From assembly GCF_005937885.2 (NCBI RefSeq), contig NZ_CP042176.1, positions 2,475,501 to 2,539,500 on the forward strand: a stretch of 64,000 nucleotides of DNA, read 5' to 3'. The position numbers and the translations under genes are program-made. Under the pieces are notes generated by a model, which saw only the letters and a program-made list of their open reading frames with translations, was not told where the DNA came from and did no database searches. The stretch's first letter is position 1. Each line of letters starts with the position of its first letter. Source of the stretch: Bradyrhizobium sp. KBS0727. GTDB taxonomy: Bacteria; Pseudomonadota; Alphaproteobacteria; Rhizobiales; Xanthobacteraceae. This document shows, one piece after another, positions 9,533 through 18,725 of this stretch.

Positions 9533-11395
9533 ATGCCAAAACTGTTTTCCGACCCTGAGGCGATCGCGGAGGACATCATCCGTGACGTCGGGACCAACCT
9601 CGTGGTCGGATTGCCGCTTGGGCTCGGCAAGGCCAACCATGTCATCAACGCGCTCTACGCCCGCGCCGCCGTCGACCGCGCGATCAACCTCACCTTTTTT
9701 TCCGCGTTGACGCTGGAAAAGCCGAAGCCTGCCAGTCTGCTCGAGAAGCGCTTCATCGGCCCGGTGATCGACCGGCTGTTCGGCGGCTATCCGGACCTGA
9801 CCTATGCCGGCGCGCTGCATGCGGGGATGCTGCCGCCGAATATCCAGGTGATCGAGTTTTTCTTCCTGGCCGGCAGGTGGCTGCACGTGCCGTTCGCGCA
9901 GCAGCATTATATCTCCGCGAACTACACCCATGCGTCCTCCTACTTGTTGTCGCGCGGACTCAATGTCGTCACCCAACTGGTGGCAAAGCGCGTCGTCGAT
10001 GGGGTGACGCGCTACAGCCTGAGCTGCAACACCGACACCACGCTCGATATTTTGCGCGCCCGCGCGCAAGGGCAGGCGTCGTTCAAACTGATCGGCCAGG
10101 TCAATTCCGAACTGCCGTTCATGCCCGGCCTGGGCGATCTGCCGGGGGATGAATTTTCCGCGGTGCTCGACAGTCCCGCGACGGATTTTCCGCTATTCGC
10201 GCCGCCGGCCGAACTCATCAGCGACACCAAATACGCCATCGGGCTGCACGCGGCGGGACTGGTGCCCGATGGCGGCACGCTGCAGATCGGCATCGGGCAG
10301 GTCGGCGACGCGCTGGCGCAGGGCCTGATCGTCCGTCACCGCGACAATAGTCAATTCCACACCATCATGAAGCGGCTCGCGCCCGGGACCGAACAGCTCG
10401 CGGGCCTGCAGACCGGGCCGTTCGAGAAGGGTCTCTATGGCGTCAGCGAGATGCTGTTCGAGGCGTTTCTCGGCCTGATCGAGGCCGGCATTCTCAAGCG
10501 CGACGTCGATGGCGTGATACTGCACGGCGCGTTTTTCCTTGGGCCGAAATCGTTCTACCGCGCGCTGCGCGAGATGCCGCCGGAACAAATTGCGCGAATC
10601 CAGATGATGCCGGTGTCATTCACCAACGAGCTTTTCGGCGATGAGGTTGCAAAACGCCGTGCGCGGATCGATGCCCGTTTCGTCAACAACACGATGATGG
10701 CGACCTTGATGGGGGCTGCGGTTTCAGACGGTCTCGAGGACGGTCAGATCATCAGCGGCGTCGGCGGCCAGTACAATTTCGTGGCGCAGGCGTTCGCGCT
10801 GCAGGGCGCGCGCTCGATCCTGGCGCTCGAAGCGACGCGGCAGGCCGGCGAGGGTATGCAGTCCAACATCCGCTGGAATTACGGTCATGAGACCATTCCG
10901 CGGCATCTGCGCGATGTCTTCGTCACCGAATACGGTATCGCCGACACCAGGGGAAAGTCCGACGCCGAGACCATCGCGGCGATGCTGCAGGTTACGGATT
11001 CGCGCTTTCAGAACGAACTGGCAAAAATTGCCAAGGATGCCGGCAAGCTGCCGAAAGGTTTTGAAATTCCGCCGGAACATCGCGAGAATTTTCCGGACCG
11101 GATCACGGCGGCGCTAAAACCCGCGCGCGAGGCCGGTCTGCTGCCGTCGTTTCCGTTCGGCAGCGATTTTACCGACGTCGAGCAGCGGCTGATTCCGGCC
11201 TTGCAGCTGCTGCAGGAATTGCAGCGTACGCCGCTGAAATTGCCTGCTTTGCTGTGGCAGGGAATGTCGCAGCCACCTGATGCGGCGAACCGCGAATGCC
11301 TGGCGCGGCTCGGGCTCGATCGCCCGACCACGCTGGCGGAGCGCGCCTATCGCGCGCTGGTCAATGCAGCGCTGGTGAGGAGCAGAGCGGGGTAA
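9533..11395 (+). CDS. Acetyl-CoA hydrolase/transferase family protein
   Basis: 620 residues from the ATG at 9533, which has an AGGGA ribosome-binding site 6 bases upstream. The frame is open 99 bases further, but that DNA is the antisense of the GST remnant. Family motifs are GLPLGLGKANHVINALY near the N-terminus, GGTLQIGIGQVGDALAQGL in the middle, GVGGQYNFVAQAFAL and EYGIADTRGKSD toward the C-terminus. Such proteins hydrolyse acyl-CoA or transfer CoA between short-chain acids. It is monocistronic here; an enoyl-CoA hydratase lies beyond a repeat on the opposite strand. Confidence 0.88.
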   Translation: MPKLFSDPEAIAEDIIRDVGTNLVVGLPLGLGKANHVINALYARAAVDRAINLTFFSALTLEKPKPASLLEKRFIGPVIDRLFGGYPDLTYAGALHAGMLPPNIQVIEFFFLAGRWLHVPFAQQHYISANYTHASSYLLSRGLNVVTQLVAKRVVDGVTRYSLSCNTDTTLDILRARAQGQASFKLIGQVNSELPFMPGLGDLPGDEFSAVLDSPATDFPLFAPPAELISDTKYAIGLHAAGLVPDGGTLQIGIGQVGDALAQGLIVRHRDNSQFHTIMKRLAPGTEQLAGLQTGPFEKGLYGVSEMLFEAFLGLIEAGILKRDVDGVILHGAFFLGPKSFYRALREMPPEQIARIQMMPVSFTNELFGDEVAKRRARIDARFVNNTMMATLMGAAVSDGLEDGQIISGVGGQYNFVAQAFALQGARSILALEATRQAGEGMQSNIRWNYGHETIPRHLRDVFVTEYGIADTRGKSDAETIAAMLQVTDSRFQNELAKIAKDAGKLPKGFEIPPEHRENFPDRITAALKPAREAGLLPSFPFGSDFTDVEQRLIPALQLLQELQRTPLKLPALLWQGMSQPPDAANRECLARLGLDRPTTLAERAYRALVNAALVRSRAG

Positions 11396-11404
11396 CGCTC
11401 CTTG

Positions 11405-11553
11405 CCGTCATTGCCTGCAACAAACGCGAAGCGTTTGTGCAAGGGAGCGAAGCGACGAAGCAATCCATTCTTTCTTCAAGCGGCAAGATGGATTGCTTCG
11501 CGGAGCCTGTCATCGGGCGCGCATTCGCGCGACCCGTTGGCTCGCAATGACGG
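11405..11553. repeat. Palindromic intergenic repeat (CCGTCATTGC...GCAATGACGG)
   Basis: Ends are a perfect 10-base inverted repeat (11405-11414 and 11544-11553). Inside is a hairpin AAGCAATCCATTCT / AGATGGATTGCTT and repeated GAAGCG motifs. It lies between the convergent acetyl-CoA hydrolase and enoyl-CoA hydratase genes. I recall this element type (CATTGCGAGGAGCGAAGCGA) as abundant in Bradyrhizobium genomes; it may also act as a bidirectional transcription stop. Confidence 0.8.
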
Positions 11554-11559
11554 AGAACC

Positions 11560-12339
11560 CTACCTGTTCCTGTTCACCGGCTTGCGCTTCTCGATGAATG
11601 CCGCCATGCCTTCGGAGCGGTCTTCCAGCGCGAAGGTCGAATGGAACAGGTTGCGCTCGACGCTCATGCCTTCCGACAACGGCGTCTCGAACGCGCGGTT
11701 GATGGCTTCCTTGGCCATCGCAGCCGCAGGGCGCGACATCGCGGCGATCTTTTCTGCCGCCGCCAGCGCCTCTTCCATCAACTTGTCCGCCGGCACGACG
11801 CGGCTGACCAGGCCCGAGCGCTCGGCTTCGGCAGCGTCCATCATGCGGCCGGTGAGACAAAGGTCCATCGCCTTGGATTTGCCGATCGCCCGCGTCAGCC
11901 GCTGGGTGCCGCCGATGCCGGGGATGGTGCCGAGCGTGATTTCGGGTTGGCCGAATTTCGCGGTGTCGGAGGCAATGATGATGTCGCACATCATGGCGAG
12001 TTCGCAGCCGCCACCGAGTGCGTAGCCGCTGACGGCCGCGATGGTCGGTTTCCGGCATCGGGCGATGCGGTCGCCGCCAATCGAGGCGAAGTCGCTGGAA
12101 AACATGTCGATGAAGGTTTTCGGCTGCATTTCCTTGATGTCGGCGCCGGCCGCAAAGGCCTTTTCGCTGCCGGTGACCAGGATGCAGCCGATCTTGTCGT
12201 CGGCCTCGAGGTCATCGACGGCCGCCGCGATCTCGCCAAACACGCCGAACGACAGCGCGTTGAGCATTTTGGGCCGGTTCAGCGTGATAACGCCGACCGC
12301 GCCCTTGCTCTCGATAATGATGTATTCGAACGTCGCCAT
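11560..12339 (-). CDS. Enoyl-CoA hydratase (crotonase family)
   Basis: 259 residues, the normal length for short-chain enoyl-CoA hydratases that add water to trans-2-enoyl-CoA in beta-oxidation. Crotonase landmarks are [13 protein letters not shown] (N-terminal CoA site), the oxyanion-hole segment [11 protein letters not shown], and both catalytic glutamates in [12 protein letters not shown] and [13 protein letters not shown]. The RBS GGGGTGG precedes the ATG. It is convergent with the acetyl-CoA hydrolase gene, and both suggest short-chain acyl-CoA metabolism. Confidence 0.93.
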   Translation of the reverse strand: MATFEYIIIESKGAVGVITLNRPKMLNALSFGVFGEIAAAVDDLEADDKIGCILVTGSEKAFAAGADIKEMQPKTFIDMFSSDFASIGGDRIARCRKPTIAAVSGYALGGGCELAMMCDIIIASDTAKFGQPEITLGTIPGIGGTQRLTRAIGKSKAMDLCLTGRMMDAAEAERSGLVSRVVPADKLMEEALAAAEKIAAMSRPAAAMAKEAINRAFETPLSEGMSVERNLFHSTFALEDRSEGMAAFIEKRKPVNRNR

Positions 12340-12448
12340 GATCCACCCCAGGTAGCCGATTTCGCGGGCAATGTGCCCGCTGGCGGGATGGGCTTCAAGG
12401 GCTGAAAACCGGCTACCGGAATCGCATCGGCGTCCGGTAGCGTGCTAC

Positions 12449-13093
12449 TTACGCCATGAACATGCGCGCGGCGGAAGCCATCGTCAGCAGGGCGCCGAAG
12501 GCAATGAAGATTTTGCCGATCAACGAGGTCTGATCCCAGGTGGAGCTGTCATTGGCTGCGGCCAGCGTGGGCGCAGCCGGCTTGGCCGAGGCCATGGCGA
12601 CGGTTTGCCTGGCCGGCGTCTCCTGCAGGGCGCGGTCGACGTCGTTGAGCTGGTCGGAAGCGACCACCGCGGAGTCGGCCGGGGCCTGCGCGTCGGCCGG
12701 CTTGTCGGCGGACGCCAGCAGCATCGTATTGGCTTTGGCCGCCATCGCCCCGGCGGCGGTGTCAGCTGGTGAGTCCGACGTCATTTGCGCGTTGGCGTTG
12801 GCGACCGCGGCCGGGATTTTTGGCGTGGTGTCGCCACTGGCGTCGGCGACCTCCTTTTCGACGGCCTTTCTGGTCTCGTCGGACTTAGACGCCGTCCGGC
12901 TGTATTTGCGATGCGTGTAGCGCTTCCAGTGACGTGTGCCGTGCCGGTCGGACTTGCCGGGCGTCGCGCTTTCGGATTTCGACGCGGCAGCGCCATCGTC
13001 GCCGGCAGCCCGCGCCGGCAACGGGCCGGCGAAACAGACAAAAAGCCCGGCTGCTACTATCAACGCCGAGCGCGCACTGGCTTTGATCATCAT
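12449..13093 (-). CDS. Secreted or membrane-anchored hypothetical protein
   Basis: 214 residues from an ATG with RBS GGGGAGA 7 bases upstream. It has a signal peptide (residues 1-29, ending PARAAG), a basic His/Arg/Lys stretch (about 45-70), a long Ala/Asp/Ser-rich low-complexity region, and a C-terminal membrane helix (SLIGKIFIAFGALLTMASAARMF). No known family is recognised. It is divergent from the ECF sigma gene at 13446; regulation by that sigma factor is possible but I see no matching promoter on its side. Confidence 0.65.
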   Translation of the reverse strand: MMIKASARSALIVAAGLFVCFAGPLPARAAGDDGAAASKSESATPGKSDRHGTRHWKRYTHRKYSRTASKSDETRKAVEKEVADASGDTTPKIPAAVANANAQMTSDSPADTAAGAMAAKANTMLLASADKPADAQAPADSAVVASDQLNDVDRALQETPARQTVAMASAKPAAPTLAAANDSSTWDQTSLIGKIFIAFGALLTMASAARMFMA

Positions 13094-13123
13094 TTGGCAA
13101 TCTCCCCATTTGCCCGCTCCCAA

Positions 13124-13401
13124 CGGGGAAATGAGACCCCGCCGCGTGTCCGCAGCGCGGCAGAAAAAGGGAATCTTCGGGCAAGACCGGGCAAAAGCTG
13201 GGCAACGCCGTCACGGCGCGCGGCATTTTTCGCCGGATGGATTTTCCGGGACAGGGCGAAGGCAGTGGCCACGGGTGCGAGCGGGGGCAATCGATGGTAT
13301 GAGCCTGCCGGTCCCCGAGCCGGCCGCCCCGATTCCGGGAAAGCCACGCCCGGGTCTTCGACGGGGTCATGATCACGATTTCGTGATCTTTGACTCCCGA
13401 C
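13124..13401. other. Non-coding divergent region between secreted protein and sigF-like gene
   Basis: About 280 bases with no supported gene. It must hold the promoter of the minus-strand secreted protein (RBS GGGGAGA at about 13101-13107) and the region upstream of the candidate ECF promoter. A GGGGAAATGAGACCCC hairpin is seen near 13122. Nothing else is recognised. Confidence 0.5.
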
Positions 13402-13426
13402 GTAACAATTTGAAAGATCGACCGAA
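13402..13426 (+). promoter_or_regulatory. Candidate SigF-type ECF promoter
   Basis: GTAACA at 13402-13407 and CGAA at 13423-13426, separated by 15 bases, lie about 20 bases before the sigma gene start. From memory, Caulobacter SigF promoters have GTAACC-N16-CGAA, so this is a near match with a spacer one base short. It would give autoregulation of the sigma/nrsF pair, the usual arrangement for ECF genes. Confidence 0.4.
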
Positions 13427-13445
13427 TTGCAGGGTAGGAGCGCGC

Positions 13446-13991
13446 GTGCGCGAACGGGATGACGAATGGACCGGCCTGATGCGGTCGGCCATCGCAGGCG
13501 ACAGTGCGGCGTATCATCGCCTGCTCAAGGCCGTCACGCCGGTGCTCCGGGCGGCGGCGCGTCGCGGTTTGGCGCGGGCAGGACAACCGGTCGATCAATC
13601 CGAGGACATCGTGCAGGATATTTTGCTGGCGCTCCATTTGAAGCGGCACACCTGGGACGCCAGCGCCCCGTTTGCCCCGTGGCTGTTTGCGATCGCCCGC
13701 AACAAGCTGATCGACACGTTGCGCCGCCGCGGCCGGCGCATCTTCGTCGATATCGACGATTTCGCCGAAGTGCTTCCGGGCGAGACGCCGGTCGAGACCG
13801 CTTCGGCGAGCGAGGTCGCCGCGCAACTGCAGTCGCTGCCGGCGCGCCAGCGCGACGTATTGCAGTCGATCGCGGTCGACAGCGCCTCGATCAAGGATAC
13901 GGCGGCGAAATTCTCCATGAGCGAGGGCGCGGTGCGGGTGGCGCTGCACCGCGGGCTGACCAGCCTGACGGCGAAGTTACGGGAACAATGA
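13446..13991 (+). CDS. ECF sigma factor, SigF-like
   Basis: 181 residues from a GTG at 13446 with GGAG 5 bases upstream; the longer open frame upstream is non-coding. Region 2 contains QSEDIVQDILLALHLKRH and PWLFAIARNKLIDTLRRR (core binding and -10 recognition). Region 4 is a helix-turn-helix, SIKDTAAKFSMSEGAVRVAL, for the -35 element. The gene overlaps nrsF by the sequence ATGA, so the two are translationally coupled. This pairing matches the SigF-NrsF type that responds to heavy-metal and oxidative stress in Caulobacter. Confidence 0.9.
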   Translation: MRERDDEWTGLMRSAIAGDSAAYHRLLKAVTPVLRAAARRGLARAGQPVDQSEDIVQDILLALHLKRHTWDASAPFAPWLFAIARNKLIDTLRRRGRRIFVDIDDFAEVLPGETPVETASASEVAAQLQSLPARQRDVLQSIAVDSASIKDTAAKFSMSEGAVRVALHRGLTSLTAKLREQ

Positions 13992-14632
13992 GAATGGATA
14001 CCGATCAGCTCATTCGAACGCTAGCGGCCGACAACGCGCACCGTGCGCGCCCGGTCGGCTTTGCGCTGATGCTGGCGCTGCTGGCCGCGGCGCCGGTCTC
14101 GCTATTGATGTTCTTCACCGAACTCGGCATCCGGCCCGATGTGATGACCGCCATGCACAATCCGTTCTTCGACCTGAAATTCGCGGTGACGCTGGCGCTC
14201 GCGATCTCGGCGATGGCCGTGTGTCTGCATTTGTCGCGGCCCGAGGCGACGTTGCGGGGCTTTGGCTGGCTGTTGCTGATCCCGGCTGGAATTCTGACCG
14301 CCGGCATCGGCGGCGAAATGATGATGCCGCAGCGGCTGCCAATGATGACGCGGCTGGTCGGCAGCAATTCGCGGGTCTGCATGACGGCCATTCCGCTACT
14401 GTCGCTGCCGATCCTGGCCGGTGCGCTGATCGGCCTGCGCCAGGGTGCGACGGCACGGCCGGCCATTGCCGGCGCCATCGCCGGCCTCGCTTCGGCAGGC
14501 TTGGCGGCGACGCTCTATGCATCACACTGCACGGACGATTCACCGTTGTTCGTGGCAACCTGGTACACGATCTCAACCGCGCTGGTAACAGCGATCGGCG
14601 CGCTCGCCGGATCGAAGCTGCTGAAATATTGA
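13988..14632 (+). CDS. Anti-sigma factor NrsF family (DUF1109)
   Basis: 214 residues. A short cytoplasmic N-terminus (MDTDQLIRTLAADN), which would bind the sigma factor, is followed by six hydrophobic helices. With this start the cysteines fall at 79, 131 and 181. I recall that Cys131 and Cys181 of Caulobacter NrsF are needed to sense chromate and cadmium, so the spacing is conserved here. The start overlaps the sigma stop. It should hold the sigma factor at the inner membrane until the cysteines are modified. Confidence 0.88.
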   Translation: MRMDTDQLIRTLAADNAHRARPVGFALMLALLAAAPVSLLMFFTELGIRPDVMTAMHNPFFDLKFAVTLALAISAMAVCLHLSRPEATLRGFGWLLLIPAGILTAGIGGEMMMPQRLPMMTRLVGSNSRVCMTAIPLLSLPILAGALIGLRQGATARPAIAGAIAGLASAGLAATLYASHCTDDSPLFVATWYTISTALVTAIGALAGSKLLKY

Positions 14633-14667
14633 TTTTCGCTTTTACCCTCCCCGGGAGGGTAGGCAGT

Positions 14668-15774
14668 TCACGCTGCCGGCGCGCTCTGTTGCATGCGGTG
14701 GAAGCGCAGCACCTGCTGTGCGGTCGACGGCCGCAGCCGTTCGTAGGTATCCTTGCACGCCGGGATATCGGTCGGCTCGCCGCCGGATAGCTCGTCGCGC
14801 ATGTTGATGATGGTCCGCACGGTCGACCACGAAAGTCCGGCGACCCTTGCCAGGATCATCACGCCTTCGGCCCGGCTCTCGATCATCATGTTCTCGGCCA
14901 CCGCCACCGGCACGCTGGCAAGGGCCGCGATCGATGCATTGGCTTCGTCGAACTTGCCGGCCTCGGCGAACCTCGCGACCTGAAACTCGTCGAGCCGGCC
15001 GTCCTCGTGGAGCGACCTGACCAGCGCGTGCGCAATCTCGGTGTTCCTGGTGATCGCGGAAGACGCCGATCGCGCGCGCCGTGTCGCTTCCCTGACCGCG
15101 GTCGGCACCTGGTCCGCCAGCTGCGGATTGGCAGCTTCCAGCCGCTGTCGCACGGTGTCGGAGGCCTTCGCGAGCAGCTTCAGATAGAGATGGCGCGGAA
15201 TGTTCGGCCGCAGGCCGATGCAGGTCGCGAGGTTGTCGTCACCCTCGGCGCGGTTGACCAGCCGGGTGAAGCCGCGCTCGGTGAATTCCGCGCCGGGATT
15301 GTTGACGGTGCTCTGGATCACCTCGTCATCGCCGCGTTGGACCAGCACGTCGGTGACCGCGCTGCTCAGAACCTTGCGGGTCGAGATCGCCATCAGATGC
15401 GCCTGGCTCTTGCTGCGCGCGTTTTCGATCAGGGTATTGTCGTCGAGCCGCGTCGACTGCGACAGCACCGGACCCGCGACCTCGATCACGTCGTCGAACG
15501 CCAGCGCTCGGATCGTCAGCGGCGGCGCGGTATCGATCGGGGCGAGGCGGTTGGCAAGCAGCGTCTTGGCGGACGTCTCGATATGGTCGATCAGGCACTG
15601 GAAGACGTCGTCGAACAATCCGACCTGTTCGTCGGAATAGTCCACCGCGCCGTTGATGAAGAGATCGGTTACCCGGCGCAGGGTCTCGACCCGGCGGGCA
15701 ACGGTCCCGTGCGCGAGCGTGGTCTGCAGCTCATCGAGCAGATTGCCGGGGGAGATAGCGGACTTCGAACTCAT
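14668..15774 (-). CDS. DUF2336 domain protein
   Basis: 368 residues, start at the ATG at 15774 (CAGGA upstream). The alpha-helical repeat-like sequence, with SISPGNLLDELQ-type beginning, LADQVPTAVREATRRA and a C-terminal AGLSWSTVRTIINMRDELSG, matches the DUF2336 family of alphaproteobacteria. No signal peptide or membrane helix is seen. It has no catalytic motif. It lies next to a diguanylate cyclase on the same strand with about 64 bases between, a context consistent with a signalling role, but this is inference. Confidence 0.75.
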   Translation of the reverse strand: MSSKSAISPGNLLDELQTTLAHGTVARRVETLRRVTDLFINGAVDYSDEQVGLFDDVFQCLIDHIETSAKTLLANRLAPIDTAPPLTIRALAFDDVIEVAGPVLSQSTRLDDNTLIENARSKSQAHLMAISTRKVLSSAVTDVLVQRGDDEVIQSTVNNPGAEFTERGFTRLVNRAEGDDNLATCIGLRPNIPRHLYLKLLAKASDTVRQRLEAANPQLADQVPTAVREATRRARSASSAITRNTEIAHALVRSLHEDGRLDEFQVARFAEAGKFDEANASIAALASVPVAVAENMMIESRAEGVMILARVAGLSWSTVRTIINMRDELSGGEPTDIPACKDTYERLRPSTAQQVLRFHRMQQSAPAA

Positions 15775-15837
15775 GACTCTATCCTGGAGCAAAGGCCGGT
15801 GACGGATTCTCCATCGCCGGAACTGAAATCTATTAAA

Positions 15838-16980
15838 TCAGGCGTGGGTGATACAGTTGCGTCCCCGTGCCTTGGCTGCATAAAGCGCGCCGTCGGCGCG
15901 CGCGAGGAATGTGTCGGGCATTTCGCTTTGCTTCAGCGTCGCGACGCCGGCGGAAATCGTCACCTTCATGCTGGGCGAGAATGCGCTCCAGTCGAGATCG
16001 GAAATAATCGCGCGCAGCCGGTCGAGGGCCCGCGTGGCGTCTGATGTGTCCATGTCGGGCAGCACCAGCAGGAATTCCTCACCGCCATAGCGGCCGAACC
16101 GGTCGTTGGCGCGGATATTGGCGAACATGGTAATGGCGAACGTTCTCAGCACCTCGTCGCCGGTCGGGTGGCCGAAAGCGTCGTTGATGCGCTTGAACCA
16201 GTCGAGGTCGATCAGCGCGATCGAGCAGGGCATCCCGTTGCGCGCCGCCCGTGCGATTTCCTCGTCCAGCATCCGCATGATGCAGCGGCGGTTGTACGCG
16301 CCGGTGAGTTCGTCGAGTTCGGCGAGCTCCTCGATCCGCTTGTAGGCTTCCTTGAGTTTCAGTCCGCTCTGATAGAGCGAGTTCTTCATCGAGCTGGCGA
16401 AGATCCCCAAGAACATGCAGCGCCCGATCGACAGCACCAGCACCAGCATGGTGCTGAAACGTTCGAGGTAGTTGCCGTGTGGGATCGAAATCGGCTTGTC
16501 GGTCAGAAGGAATAGCCCGGCCAGACCGATCGTCGCCATCGTCCAGATCACCATGGTCTGGCGCGGCGTCGAACGCAGCGACGAGAAGCCGAACACAATG
16601 AACAGCGTGCACAGGAACATCGCCCCGACTTCCGGCGCGATGTAGGTGAATGCCAGCGCGATCAGCATGCAGACGGTCGCCTGAGGCGCCACGAGGTAGT
16701 GATCGCTGAAGCGGTCGTTGAAGCCGAGTTCCGAAACGATGAGGAAGAGGGCGACCAGGACCAGGCCGCAGGCCGCATAGGCCGGGCCGATCGCCGCCGG
16801 GATCGTGCCGGCCTGCGCGTATAACAGCAGCACCCCGGCATCGATGACATAGCTGGCGCCGATCATCGCCAGAATCTGGCGGCGCTGCCTCGCGCGACGC
16901 AACCATGCCTTCGCCGTCGGCTGGGAACCGGCGCCTTCCAGTTCGGCCGGATTCACGAATGAGGACGCAGCGGTGCCCAT
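15838..16980 (-). CDS. Membrane diguanylate cyclase (GGDEF domain)
   Basis: Makes c-di-GMP from two GTP. I choose the ATG at 16980 (380 aa); the frame is open to 17202, with another possible ATG at 17070, and the true start is uncertain. About six hydrophobic helices occupy residues 35-210, then a short linker helix and a GGDEF domain. The domain has DELTGAYNRR, the active-site GRYGGEEF, and an intact inhibitory I-site RAND exactly five residues before GGEEF, so product inhibition is expected. No EAL domain is present. It forms a minus-strand pair with the DUF2336 gene. Confidence 0.88.
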   Translation of the reverse strand: MGTAASSFVNPAELEGAGSQPTAKAWLRRARQRRQILAMIGASYVIDAGVLLLYAQAGTIPAAIGPAYAACGLVLVALFLIVSELGFNDRFSDHYLVAPQATVCMLIALAFTYIAPEVGAMFLCTLFIVFGFSSLRSTPRQTMVIWTMATIGLAGLFLLTDKPISIPHGNYLERFSTMLVLVLSIGRCMFLGIFASSMKNSLYQSGLKLKEAYKRIEELAELDELTGAYNRRCIMRMLDEEIARAARNGMPCSIALIDLDWFKRINDAFGHPTGDEVLRTFAITMFANIRANDRFGRYGGEEFLLVLPDMDTSDATRALDRLRAIISDLDWSAFSPSMKVTISAGVATLKQSEMPDTFLARADGALYAAKARGRNCITHA

Positions 16981-17395
16981 GGTCTCGCCGTTGGTGGAAC
17001 TGGCGAAAAATCTAAGTGGGAAAGCCTTTAGGTTTGGTATCTTTTGGGACGATTCTGATCCGTTAAACATCTGCCATTGCCCTGTTTCGCAACGGAAATC
17101 CGCCCGTTCAGGACCCTTCGGACCCTTACGCGGGGCCTCCGGCTGCAAGCAGATGCTGGCTTGTGAACCAAGCCTTGATAAGGTCGTGGCTGAAGGCGCC
17201 ATCTTTAGGAAAGTATTTCCGTATTATGGTACCAATTTTGGGACATCGTCCGTTTGAGCCGGCGCCCATGCCGGTAAATCCGCTTATGTGGGGTAGATCA
17301 CACATGCAATCGGGACATTGCCGTATTGTGAAGAATCTTGCTTTCCCCATCGAACCGCCGACCTCCCCAATCCGACCAATCCTGCGAGACGGCCA
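16981..17395. other. Non-coding divergent region between diguanylate cyclase and ECF sigma
   Basis: About 415 bases, partly in frame with the cyclase gene (possible longer start at 17070). GGAAA-GTA-TTTCC at 17208-17220 is a perfect short palindrome. The ECF promoter should lie here, but no consensus is obvious. Confidence 0.4.
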
Positions 17396-17965
17396 TTGAG
17401 TGCGACACAGGCGGCTTCAGACGAAGTTCTGATCGCTCGGATCGCTCAAGGCGACCGGCTCGCCATGCAGGTGCTGTACGGAAGGCACCATGTCAGGGTG
17501 TTCCGTTTCGGGCTTCGGCTCGTCAGGGACGAACAGGTTGCGGAAGACCTCATCAGCGAGGTTTTTCTCGATGTATGGCGTCAGGCTGGCAAGTTTGAGG
17601 GCCGATCCGCCGTTACCACCTGGCTGCTGGCGATTACGCGGTTCAAGGCCCTGTCGGCGCTGCGGCGTCGCAAGGACGTTGGACTTGACGACGAGACCGC
17701 GAATGCAATCGAGGACACCTCCGACGATCCGGAAGTGGTGGCGCAGAAGAAAGACACGAGTGAAGCGTTGCGCAAGTGCATGACCGCGCTTTCGCGAGAG
17801 CACCGGGAGATCGTCGATCTCGTCTACTACCACGAGAAGTCCGTGGAAGAGGTGGCCGAGATCGTGGGTATTCCGGAGAACACCGTCAAGACGCGCCTGT
17901 TTTATGCGCGCAAGAAATTGGCCGAACTGCTCAAGGCAGCCGGCATAGAGCGAGGTTGGCCGTGA
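17396..17965 (+). CDS. ECF RNA polymerase sigma factor
   Basis: 189 residues from a TTG at 17396. No ATG occurs before the conserved core, and this start gives the normal N-terminus SATQAASDEVLIARIAQGD. Region 2 contains EQVAEDLISEVFLDVWRQA and TTWLLAITRFKALSALRRR; region 4 contains SREHREIVDLVYYHEKS and the helix-turn-helix VEEVAEIVGIPENTVKTRLFYARKKL. It overlaps the anti-sigma gene (TGATG) and is first in a three-gene operon ending with an S8 protease. About 415 bases upstream are non-coding and should hold its promoter. Confidence 0.9.
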   Translation: MSATQAASDEVLIARIAQGDRLAMQVLYGRHHVRVFRFGLRLVRDEQVAEDLISEVFLDVWRQAGKFEGRSAVTTWLLAITRFKALSALRRRKDVGLDDETANAIEDTSDDPEVVAQKKDTSEALRKCMTALSREHREIVDLVYYHEKSVEEVAEIVGIPENTVKTRLFYARKKLAELLKAAGIERGWP

Positions 17966-18675
17966 TGGCAGCGAGCAAAAAAATGCTGGATCAAGAACCC
18001 GGCGAAATCGAGTTGCTGTTGCCGTTCCATGCGGCCGGCACCTTGAACGCACGCGATGCGCGCCGTGTCGATGAAGCGCTTGCCAGCGATCCCGAGCTTG
18101 CCCGGCAATACGCCGTGATCCGCGAGGAATACGCCGAGACCATTCACCTCAACGAGAGCCTTGGTGCGCCGTCCGTACGCGCCATGGCGAAGCTGTTCGC
18201 CGCGATCGACGCAGAGCCGGTGCGCAAGCCGGCGGTTTCGGTCAGTCTCGCCGCGCGGGTTTCCGAATTCTTTGCAAGCCTGTCGCCGCGGACGCTGGCC
18301 TGGTCGGCCAGTCTTGGCGCTTTGGCGCTGCTGTTGCAGGCCGGCCTGATCGGTGCGGTGCTGGTGAAGAACCAAACCGGCTCGTTCCAGACCGCATCGC
18401 TCAGCATGAACGAACCTTCGTCCGGCCCAATTACCCGCGATCTCGGTAGTTCGATCGCGCCGCCGCGCGCGCTGGTGCGGTTTGCGCCGGATGCACGCGT
18501 CGCCGACATCACGGCGCTGCTCGACACTTATCAGGCCTCGATCGTCGATGGCGCCAAGGGCGGTATGTTCCGGCTGCAATTCGGCAGCAAGGCGATGGGC
18601 AAGGACGAAATCGCAAGCCTGATGAACAGGCTGCAGAGTGAGAAGATCGTCAGTCTTGCGGTGGCGACACCGTAA
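17965..18675 (+). CDS. Membrane-spanning anti-sigma factor with I9-like periplasmic domain
   Basis: 236 residues starting at the ATG within the TGATG overlap with the sigma gene. Residues 1-75 are an anti-sigma-type helical domain (EIELLLPFHAAGTLNARDARRVDEAL) with no zinc-binding Cys. One membrane helix spans about 111-135. The outer domain, about residues 168-236 (RALVRFAPDARVADITALL through GGMFRLQF), resembles peptidase-inhibitor-I9 propeptide folds and the segment before the catalytic domain of the neighbouring protease. It should sequester the ECF sigma factor; release could involve the protease. Confidence 0.78.
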   Translation: MAASKKMLDQEPGEIELLLPFHAAGTLNARDARRVDEALASDPELARQYAVIREEYAETIHLNESLGAPSVRAMAKLFAAIDAEPVRKPAVSVSLAARVSEFFASLSPRTLAWSASLGALALLLQAGLIGAVLVKNQTGSFQTASLSMNEPSSGPITRDLGSSIAPPRALVRFAPDARVADITALLDTYQASIVDGAKGGMFRLQFGSKAMGKDEIASLMNRLQSEKIVSLAVATP

Positions 18676-18725
18676 CGCCGGCGATCCCGAAAGCCGGATT
18701 GCGCGCCCGAGTAAGCCGAGGTCCC

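Noticed and set aside
12936..13445. Extended 5' frame of the SigF-like gene
   Set aside because: Runs through the divergent non-coding region and antisense to the secreted protein; the GTG at 13446 has a ribosome-binding site and the normal sigma-factor N-terminus.
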